Shown here piece after piece: positions 58,321 through 64,000 of a stretch of DNA of 64,000 nucleotides. The stretch comes from Kineococcus aurantiacus (GTDB lineage: Bacteria > Actinomycetota > Actinomycetes > Actinomycetales > Kineococcaceae). The notes under the pieces are model-generated. The model saw only the letters and a program-made list of their open reading frames with translations, ran no database searches and was not told where the DNA came from. How positions within the stretch are numbered: the first letter of the stretch is position 1; every line of letters begins with the position of its first letter. A program made the translations under genes and the position numbers. The stretch is from positions 4,526,001 through 4,590,000 of the forward strand of contig NZ_JACCBB010000001.1 in NCBI RefSeq assembly GCF_013409345.1, in the 5' to 3' direction.

Positions 58321-58575
58321 GTGAAGACGAACACCCACCCCACCTACGACCTCGTCGCGTTCCGCGACAAGTCCGCCGGCACCACGTTCTGGTCGCGTTC
58401 CACCCTCAGCACCCGCGCCGGCCTCCCGACGCTGACCGCGGAGGACGGGACCGAGCACCCGGTCTTCGACGTCGACGTCTCGTCGGCCAGCCACCCGTTC
58501 TGGACCGGCACCGCCCGCGTCCTGGACAGCGAGGGGCGCGTGGAGAAGTTCCGCCGCCGCTACGGCAGCCGCTGA
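58321..58575 (+). CDS. rpmE2: Ribosomal protein bL31 type B (zinc-independent paralogue)
   Basis: An 84-residue large-subunit protein: MKTNTHPTYDLVAFRDKSAGTTFWSRSTLSTR, then DVSSASHPFWTGTARVLDSEGRVEKFRRRYG, the type-B hallmark ending. It has no cysteine at all, so it lacks the CxxC zinc site of type-A L31. In actinobacteria the Cys-less paralogue replaces the zinc form when zinc is scarce and is repressed by Zur; a palindrome upstream supports this. The GTG start has GGAGG five bases upstream. A very strong terminator follows. Confidence 0.95.
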   Translation: MKTNTHPTYDLVAFRDKSAGTTFWSRSTLSTRAGLPTLTAEDGTEHPVFDVDVSSASHPFWTGTARVLDSEGRVEKFRRRYGSR

Positions 58576-58684
58576 CCACCGCGGGCCGCGCACCCCGCGC
58601 GGCCCGGAGGTCCGGTTCGTCGGTACCGGGCCACTGGCCCGGTCCCGGCGAAACGGCGAGCAGGACGACGACCGCGGCAGCGGT

Positions 58685-58724
58685 GACGACGGCCCCCGCA
58701 CCACCAGGTGCGGGGGCCGTCGTC
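58685..58724 (+). terminator. Very strong hairpin after rpmE2
   Basis: 18-bp perfect stem (58685-58702 with 58707-58724; core GGCCCCCGCACC / GGTGCGGGGGCC) and the 4-base loop ACCA. It is about 110 bases after the rpmE2 stop, with no T-tract. The 313-base gap to the ROK gene holds this hairpin, a C10 run and the ROK promoter. Confidence 0.65.
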
Positions 58725-58828
58725 GTCCCGCGACGCGGGCGTCCCGGCCGAGGGCGGGTTCGTGCTCCGGCCCGGCAGGAGGAACCCGTTCACGGTTCCG
58801 GGCGCCGACGCGCTGCCCGTCACCGACG

Positions 58829-58882
58829 CCCCCCCCCCGGATACGCAAACCATTTGTGTTTGAGGGGTGCGCGCCGTACTGT
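58829..58882 (+). promoter_or_regulatory. ROK-gene promoter with operator and C10 run
   Basis: A run of ten C (58829-58838) is followed by the inverted repeat CAAAC (58846-58850) / GTTTG (58858-58862), AT-rich in between. The -10 TACTGT (58877-58882) is six bases before GTG 58889. The repeat sits near the -35, suitable for autorepression; the C run could vary in length. Confidence 0.5.
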
Positions 58883-58888
58883 CTCGCC

Positions 58889-60130
58889 GTGGGTCTGTCG
58901 ACATCCAGTACCGCTCAGCCGATCGCCGGCTCGGCGGCGTCCCTGCGCCAGCGCAACTCCCAGGCGGTGCTGGAGACGCTCTACCGCCACGGGCAGTCCG
59001 CCTCGGCGGCGACGCCGTCCCTGCGGGTCGTGGAGCTCATGCGGAGCACGGGACTGTCGCGCCCCACCGTGGAGACGGTCGCCGAGGGGCTGACGGCCCA
59101 GGGGTGGCTGACCCTGGGGGAGCCCGCCGAGGGAGGGGGGCGCCTGGGCCGGCCGGCCAAGACCTACTCCTTCCACGCCCGCGCCGGGCACGTCGTCGGG
59201 GTCGACGTCGGGGCCCACGCGGTCGCGGTGTGCGTGGCCGACCTGCTGGGCACGCGGGTCGCCCTCGCCCGCGAGGTGGTGTCCCCGTCCACCTCGGCTC
59301 CGCGACGTCTCGCCGCGCTCCGGCGCACGCTGCGAGGAGCCCTGGAGACGGCGGGTCTGCGCCCGAGCGATCCGCTGGCCCTCACCGCGGGGACTCCCGG
59401 CATCCTCGACCCCTCGCGCCGCCGGATCCTCACCTCACCGGGTCTGGCCGGCTGGGCGGAGTTCGACCTCCTGAGCGCGCTCGAGGACCTCGTGGGGTGT
59501 GACGTCGAACTGGAGAACGACGCCAACCTGGCCGCCGTGGCCGAGCGCAGCGTCCAGCACGGTGACCAGCACGGTGAGGCGCGTCCGGACCCCGACGACC
59601 TGATCTTCCTGCTCCTGGGTGAGCGGCTGGGGGCGGGGGTCATCGTCAACGGCCAGCTGGTGCGCGGGCACCACGGTGCCAGCGGGGAGCTGTGGAACGT
59701 CCGCAGCGGGGTCCGGGAGACCGCGGGCGACCAGCGGCGCCCGCTGGGTTCGATCGTCAACGCCCCCAGCCTGGCGCACGCGGCGGAACAGTCGCCGCGG
59801 CCTCCCGCCGGTCGCGCCGGACGGGGCGGGGAGCGGGGCGGAGCCGAGGGCGCCGCGCCGCGGACCGTCGACCAGATCGCGCGGGAACTGGCGCACGGCA
59901 TCTCCCCGGTCCTGCTGACCCTGGACCTGGAGACCGTCGTCCTGGGCGGCGACCTGGGGGAGGCCGGGCCGGCCCTGCGGCAGGCCCTGGCCGGGGAACT
60001 CGAGGACCTCGTCCTGTACCCGCCGCGCGTGGAACTCTCGCGGCTGGGAGTCGACGCCATCCTGGCTGGGGCCGTCCTGCAGAGCAGGGCGAAGGTCGAA
60101 CGCGAGGTGCTCGCCCAGGTGGTGGCCTGA
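58889..60130 (+). CDS. ROK-family transcription repressor (NagC/XylR-like)
   Basis: A 413-residue regulator. The N-terminal winged helix (LRQRNSQAVLETLYRHG...LRVVELMRSTGLSRPTVETVAEGLTAQGWL, to about residue 75) precedes a ROK sugar-binding domain (GHVVGVDVGAHAVAVCVADLLG, LTAGTPGILD, VELENDANLAAVAE, GERLGAGVIVNGQLVRGHHGASGELW). The CxCGxxGC zinc motif of ROK kinases is absent, as in some repressors. It is convergent with nagB (25 bases apart, with a CCGCCCGGGCGG palindrome between). Control of that amino-sugar operon is inferred. Leaderless GTG start decided by TACTGT. Confidence 0.87.
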   Translation: MGLSTSSTAQPIAGSAASLRQRNSQAVLETLYRHGQSASAATPSLRVVELMRSTGLSRPTVETVAEGLTAQGWLTLGEPAEGGGRLGRPAKTYSFHARAGHVVGVDVGAHAVAVCVADLLGTRVALAREVVSPSTSAPRRLAALRRTLRGALETAGLRPSDPLALTAGTPGILDPSRRRILTSPGLAGWAEFDLLSALEDLVGCDVELENDANLAAVAERSVQHGDQHGEARPDPDDLIFLLLGERLGAGVIVNGQLVRGHHGASGELWNVRSGVRETAGDQRRPLGSIVNAPSLAHAAEQSPRPPAGRAGRGGERGGAEGAAPRTVDQIARELAHGISPVLLTLDLETVVLGGDLGEAGPALRQALAGELEDLVLYPPRVELSRLGVDAILAGAVLQSRAKVEREVLAQVVA

Positions 60131-60155
60131 CGGGTGGTCCGCCCGGGCGGCTCGC

Positions 60156-60929
60156 TCAGGGGTTCCGGGGCGGGCCGGTGGCCGCACCGGCCTGCTCGTG
60201 GTCGTCGCGCCGGGTGAGCTGAGCGGCGGCCCGGTCGTCGAGCAGGACGGTGGCGCGCGGGTGCAGCTGCAGGACCGAGGCCGGGCAGGCGCTGGACAGG
60301 GGGCCTTCGACCATCTGCGCCACGGCGTGGGCCTTGGCCGCGCCGGTGGCGATGAGGACCACTTCGTCGGCGTCCAGGATGGTGCCCAGTCCCTGGGTGA
60401 GGCATGAGGTGGGCACCTGCTGCAGGTCGCCGCCGAAGAAGCGGGCGTTGTCGCGACGCGTCCTGGCCGTGAGGGTCTCGACGCGGGTGCGCGAGCGCAG
60501 GGAGGAGAACGGCTCGTTGAACCCCACGTGCCCGTTCGCGCCGATGCCCAGGACCTGCAGGTCGATGCCGCCGGACGCGGCGATGAGGTGCTCGTACTCG
60601 GCCGCCGCGGCGTCCAGGTCGTCCGCCGCACCGTCGGGGACGTGGACCCTGGCCGGGTCCAGCCCCAGGGGGCGGGTCACCTCCCGGTCGACGACGCAGT
60701 GGTAGCTCTGCGGGTGGTGGTGCGGCAGCCCGACGTACTCGTCGAGGGCGAAGACGCGCAGCGAGGCCAGGGCCGGCTCGCCGCTGGCCGCCAGCGCCCG
60801 GTAGACCGGCAGCGGTGAGGAACCGGTGGCGACCCCGAGCACGGACAGGCTCCGGGTGCGCAGCCGGTGCAGCACCCGGTCGGCGGCCCAGCGGGCCAGT
60901 TGCGGGGGCGTGCCGGTGAGGACCTTCAC
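60156..60929 (-). CDS. nagB: Glucosamine-6-phosphate deaminase-like enzyme
   Basis: A 257-residue NagB-fold enzyme that would convert glucosamine 6-phosphate to fructose 6-phosphate and ammonia. Key segments: VATGSSPLPVYRAL (phosphate loop), FALDEYVGLPHHHPQSYH (Asp63 base), GIGANGHVGFNEP (His134, Glu139; Asn132 in place of the E. coli Asp, as in Gram-positive NagB), SSLRSRTRVETLT. The GTG start overlaps the stop of the oxidoreductase gene upstream in GTGA. Last gene of a four-gene unit with two Gfo/Idh enzymes and a ROK kinase. 6-phosphogluconolactonase-like action is less likely given DEYVGL and NGHVGFNEP. Confidence 0.88.
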   Translation of the reverse strand: MKVLTGTPPQLARWAADRVLHRLRTRSLSVLGVATGSSPLPVYRALAASGEPALASLRVFALDEYVGLPHHHPQSYHCVVDREVTRPLGLDPARVHVPDGAADDLDAAAAEYEHLIAASGGIDLQVLGIGANGHVGFNEPFSSLRSRTRVETLTARTRRDNARFFGGDLQQVPTSCLTQGLGTILDADEVVLIATGAAKAHAVAQMVEGPLSSACPASVLQLHPRATVLLDDRAAAQLTRRDDHEQAGAATGPPRNP

Positions 60930-61987
60930 GCCGGCACGCGATCGGGGGTGGCCGACACCGCGACGGTCCGGCCGGTGCGGGCCGACTCCTGCGCCGCCTC
61001 GACGACCTGGACCAGCCGCGCCGCGGACGTGAGGTCCTGGTCGGTGGTGTGCTCCTCCTGCCCGCGCAGGCGCCGCAGGAAGGCGTCCAGCATCCTCTCG
61101 TCCAGGTCGGTGCCGTAGGGCAGTTCCAGGGGCAGGCCGGAGCGCCGGCTCGTACCGCGCAAGCGGGGACGGAAGAAGTCGACCTCGACCGCTCCGCGGG
61201 TGCCGGCGATCCGCAGCTCCAGCCCTCCCCACGTCGGTGCGGTCTCCGGGACGCTCCAGGAGCAGTCGATGCTGACGATCGTGCCCGAGCGGTACCCGAT
61301 CGTCGCCAGCCCCGCGGTCTCGACCGCCCCCGCGCCCGGGTGCAGGACCCGGTTCCCGACGGCGCTGACGTGCACGGGGGTGTCACCGGTGAGCCGGTCG
61401 ACCAGGTCCAGGACGTGCACGAGGTGGTCCACGAAGGCGCCGCCGCCGGAGAGCGCGGGGTCGGTGAACCAGCGGCGCCGGTCGGGCAGGCGGGCGGTGT
61501 TGACCGCCTGGACCGAGACGACGTCGCCCAGGACGCCGGCGCGGTGGTCCTGCTGGAGCCGGGTGAAGTCGGAGGAGTACCGGACGGGCAGCGCCAGCAT
61601 GAGCGGCAGGTCGTGCCGGTGGACCAGGCGGGTGACGGCGTCGGCGTCGGCCGAGGTGGTGGCCAGGGGTTTCTCGGTCAGGACCGGGACGCCGCGGGCG
61701 GCCAGCCGCGCCAGCAGCGCCGGCCGGCGGGTGTTCTCGGCGGTGAGGACCGCCCCGTCCGGGCGCCAGTCCAGCAGTTCCTCGTAGGACTCGACGTAGT
61801 CCACTCCCAGCGACTGCGCCAGCGAGCGGCCGCGGGTGTGGGGGGCGTCGGCGTGGGGATCGGGATCGGTGGCCAGGAGCTGGACGTCGGGGCGGCTGCG
61901 CAGGATCCGCGCGTAGGTCTCGGCGTGCACGTGGGCCAGGGAGAACAGCCCGATCCGCAGCGGGCGGCCGGTGTGGGCGGTGGGCAT
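60926..61987 (-). CDS. Gfo/Idh/MocA-family oxidoreductase 1
   Basis: A 353-residue NAD(P)-dependent sugar oxidoreductase. The Rossmann start IGLFSLAHVHAETYARILRSRPDVQLLATDPD is of the S-x-A-H-V-H-A subgroup, in which the usual G-x-G-x-x-G is replaced. VLTEKPLATT supplies the catalytic Lys and GGGAFVDHLVHVLDLVDRLTG the Asp and His of the second domain. The reaction is probably oxidation of a ring hydroxyl on a sugar or inositol. ATG directly abuts the stop of the second oxidoreductase gene (61988); its own stop overlaps nagB. Confidence 0.87.
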   Translation of the reverse strand: MPTAHTGRPLRIGLFSLAHVHAETYARILRSRPDVQLLATDPDPHADAPHTRGRSLAQSLGVDYVESYEELLDWRPDGAVLTAENTRRPALLARLAARGVPVLTEKPLATTSADADAVTRLVHRHDLPLMLALPVRYSSDFTRLQQDHRAGVLGDVVSVQAVNTARLPDRRRWFTDPALSGGGAFVDHLVHVLDLVDRLTGDTPVHVSAVGNRVLHPGAGAVETAGLATIGYRSGTIVSIDCSWSVPETAPTWGGLELRIAGTRGAVEVDFFRPRLRGTSRRSGLPLELPYGTDLDERMLDAFLRRLRGQEEHTTDQDLTSAARLVQVVEAAQESARTGRTVAVSATPDRVPA

Positions 61988-62989
61988 TCAGGCTCCTGCG
62001 AGGTGGACGGGCCGGCCGGTGGTGGCCGCTTCGAGTGCGCTGACGGCGAGGCGGACCGCTTCGGCGCCGTCGCGGGCGTCGACGCGGCTGGGCCGGCCGG
62101 TGGTCAGCTGCCGGGTGAGTTCGCGCAGCTGCAGGAAGTAGGGGCTGGCCGTGGGGTCGACGACGGGCACGAGCGTTCCGCCGGCGCCGGAGCGGTCGAG
62201 GTCCTCGGTGACGGTGGACTCCGACCGGCTGCTGTGCTCCAGCTGCCCGTCGGTGCCGGTCACCGAGAAGGACGTGCTGAAGGTCAGGTGGGGGGCGCCC
62301 CACTCCCCGTAGACGTGGGTGATGGCCCCGCTGTGGTGGACGAGGGTGATGTGCGCCGAGCGGACACCGCCCTTGCCGGCCGTGGCGGCCGACACGGTGG
62401 CGACCGGGCCGGCGACCCAGCGGGCGATGTCCAGGTCGTGGATGAGCTGGTCGACGATGATGCCGCCGGACAGTTCCTCGTCGGCGAACCACGGGGCCGC
62501 GGTGGTGGGCGCGGCTCCCGAACGCGTGAAGCGCAGCACGGCCAGGTCCCCGAGCAGACCGGCGTCCACCGCGGACTTCAGCTGCGCGTACTCGGGGAAG
62601 AAGCGGACCACGTGCGCCGGCAGGAGGAACCGGCCGGCGGCCTCGGCCGCCTCCACGACGGCCAGGGAATCGCGGTGGTGACGCGTCAGCGGCTTCTCGG
62701 AGATCACGTGCTTGCCGTGCGCGAGAGCGGTCCGGATGAGTTCGCCGTGCGTGTGGGTGGGGGTGACGACGTCGACGACGTCGACGCGTTCGAGCAGTTC
62801 GGGCAGGCTCGCGGCCGTCGTCCCGCCGTAGGCCGCGACGAGTTCGTCGGCGCCGTGGCTGGAGTGGACCGTGACGTCGGCCCCCAGGCGCAGCAGGTGC
62901 GGCAGGTGGTGGTGGGCGATGCCGCCGGCGCCGATGAGCCCGACGCGCAGCGGCGCGGTGAGGAGAGCGGGAGCAGGAGAAGGGTTCAC
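61988..62989 (-). CDS. Gfo/Idh/MocA-family oxidoreductase 2
   Basis: A 333-residue oxidoreductase with a standard motif: LRVGLIGAGGIAHHHLPHL, then VVTPTHTHGELIRTALAHGKHVISEKPLTRH (catalytic Lys in EKP) and GGIIVDQLIHDLDIARWVAG (Asp and His). It differs clearly from the neighbouring Gfo/Idh protein in its cofactor loop, so the two are not a recent duplication and likely act in sequence or as partners. GTG 62989 overlaps the ROK kinase stop in GTGA; the frame is open further up but that part lacks the fold. Confidence 0.87.
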   Translation of the reverse strand: MNPSPAPALLTAPLRVGLIGAGGIAHHHLPHLLRLGADVTVHSSHGADELVAAYGGTTAASLPELLERVDVVDVVTPTHTHGELIRTALAHGKHVISEKPLTRHHRDSLAVVEAAEAAGRFLLPAHVVRFFPEYAQLKSAVDAGLLGDLAVLRFTRSGAAPTTAAPWFADEELSGGIIVDQLIHDLDIARWVAGPVATVSAATAGKGGVRSAHITLVHHSGAITHVYGEWGAPHLTFSTSFSVTGTDGQLEHSSRSESTVTEDLDRSGAGGTLVPVVDPTASPYFLQLRELTRQLTTGRPSRVDARDGAEAVRLAVSALEAATTGRPVHLAGA

Positions 62990-64000
62990 GGTGACGTGCT
63001 CACTCGTTCGGTCGGTGGACGGGTGGGTCGGGCCAGGTGCGCGCTCAGGCGACGCAGGTGCTCCGCGGCGTCGGAGGGGTTCACGACCCCGCGCAGGGCC
63101 AGGGCGGCGGCACCGGTGAGCGGGGCGCGGTCGAGGTGCGGGCTGATCCGCAGCGCCGGCGCCGGGCGCCAGGGCATGCGCACCCGCAGGCTGCGGGACA
63201 GGGGGCGCAGCAGCTCGTCTCCGGCGCGGGAGACCCCTCCGCCGAGCAGGACGGCGTCGGGGTCGAGCAGGGCGGTGACGGCGATCAGGCCGCTGGCCAG
63301 CGCGTCGACGCCCTCGGCCCAGACGCGGTCGGCGACGGGGTCGACGCCGGTGCGGGCGACGACGTCGGCCGCCGTCAGGTCGGGTGGGCTCGTCGGGACC
63401 GACGCGCGGTAGCGGCGGAGGAGGCTGTGCGCCGAGGCGTAGGCCTCCACGCACCCCCGGGCGCCGCAGGTGCACGGTTCCCCGCCGGGAACGGCCGGGA
63501 CGTGCCCGAACTCCCCGGCGGCCCCGTCCACGACCTGCCCGGCGACGACCACGCCGGCCGAGACGCCCGTCCCGATCGGCACGAAGACGAACGACGCGGT
63601 CGGGCCGAACGACCCGTCGGCGACGTGGGCCAGCGCACCGGCGCGCGCGTCGTGCTCGACCCGCACGAGCGCCTGCAGGTCGCGGCGCAGCACGTCCCCG
63701 AGCCGCACGTCGCGCCAGTCGAGGTTCGCGGCGTACCGCACCGTCCCCGACGTGCCGTCGACGAGCCCGGGGACGGCGACGCCGACGCTGCGCACGCGGT
63801 GGTCACCGACCGCGTCGGCCAGGCGTCGGGCCAGCGCGCGGACGGTCGCGACCGCCGCCGCGCCGCGGCCGGTGGGCACGGGGGTCTCGACCACGACGCG
63901 ACCGTCGTCGGCCAGGGCGGCCGCCTTGACGGTGGTCCCCCCGACGTCGATCGCCAGGTAGGCCGAGCCGGCGGCCCGGGACCGCGTGCGGGCCGGGGTG
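62986..64000 (-). CDS. ROK-family sugar kinase (5' end outside window)
   Basis: 338 residues are visible and the frame runs through the right edge without a start, so the first codons are missing. The ATP loop LAIDVGGTTVKAA is near the visible beginning, then GVAVPGLVD, NLDWRDV (sugar-binding), VEHDARAGALAH (catalytic Asp), GTGVSAGVV and the zinc motif CTCGARGCVEAYAS. Unlike the convergent ROK repressor, this one keeps the Cys-x-Cys-Gly-x-x-Gly-Cys cluster and has no HTH in view, so it is a glucokinase or N-acetylglucosamine/mannosamine-type kinase. First visible gene of the nagB operon. Confidence 0.88.
   Translation of the reverse strand, partial: TPARTRSRAAGSAYLAIDVGGTTVKAAALADDGRVVVETPVPTGRGAAAVATVRALARRLADAVGDHRVRSVGVAVPGLVDGTSGTVRYAANLDWRDVRLGDVLRRDLQALVRVEHDARAGALAHVADGSFGPTASFVFVPIGTGVSAGVVVAGQVVDGAAGEFGHVPAVPGGEPCTCGARGCVEAYASAHSLLRRYRASVPTSPPDLTAADVVARTGVDPVADRVWAEGVDALASGLIAVTALLDPDAVLLGGGVSRAGDELLRPLSRSLRVRMPWRPAPALRISPHLDRAPLTGAAALALRGVVNPSDAAEHLRRLSAHLARPTRPPTERVSTSP

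Noticed and set aside
1-64000. tRNA, rRNA, CRISPR, transposase, integrase or att sites
   Set aside because: None was recognised by reading. A tRNAscan, Infernal and CRISPR-finder run would be decisive, because short RNA genes are easy to miss by eye.

Overview
The window is about 74% GC throughout, with dense short-overlap operons, many GTG starts and a recurring promoter pattern in which a TAnnnT -10 hexamer lies 6-9 bases before the start codon (leaderless mRNA). Together with the protein families present this points to an actinobacterium. A Kineosporiaceae/Kineococcus-like genome is plausible, but that is inference. No rRNA, tRNA, CRISPR array, integrase or transposase was recognised.

Layout. 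1-4760: end of ilvD, a Rieske lipoprotein, a P-loop kinase-like protein, an alpha/beta hydrolase, a CelD-type acyltransferase and a VOC protein. 4765-10574 (minus): a tetrulose/erythritol-type catabolic operon (3-hydroxyacyl-CoA dehydrogenase-like enzyme, TpiA-like, RpiB, one-piece dihydroxyacetone-kinase-type kinase, AP-endonuclease-fold isomerase) with its FCD GntR regulator. 10626-13363: M20 hydrolase, GNAT, a small HTH/Cys protein and an unknown. 13444-15969 (minus): three overlapping genes of unknown function. 16168-17834: superoxide dismutase and a secreted LGFP-repeat protein. 17938-19442: a decay zone with two broken TetR genes and a broken SDR gene whose operator-like palindromes are still intact. 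19486-25599: a LacI-sensor GGDEF protein, small proteins, a TSUP permease and PhoD. 25925-30847: a GCS2/ATP-grasp fusion, an S9 peptidase and RidA.

30963-43132 is the most interesting region. A nine-gene operon joined by 4-8 base overlaps encodes a BtpA-SIS fusion, a PfkB kinase, a hydantoin/allantoin-type racemase, a TRZ/ATZ amidohydrolase, a PuuE-type deacetylase and a complete dipeptide-type ABC importer. It is followed by a strong terminator and an FCD GntR gene. A perfect CGGTATACCG palindrome covers the operon's -10 and a second GGTATACC lies inside its first gene. I infer a dedicated uptake and breakdown route for a sugar-conjugated nitrogen heterocycle or glycated amine; I do not recognise the pathway.

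43346-58575 is a run of small regulator/target modules: LysR with a reductase, TetR with an SDR, PadR with an ABC exporter, TetR with a three-gene redox operon, and MocR with a DUF6069-like membrane protein. An array of about 16.6 copies of an 8-bp unit and a perfect 12+5+12 palindrome separate the last pair. A zinc-ligand-free ribosomal protein bL31 follows, preceded by a Zur-like palindrome. 58889-64000 holds an amino-sugar-type operon (ROK kinase, two Gfo/Idh oxidoreductases, NagB) facing a ROK repressor; the kinase runs off the window.
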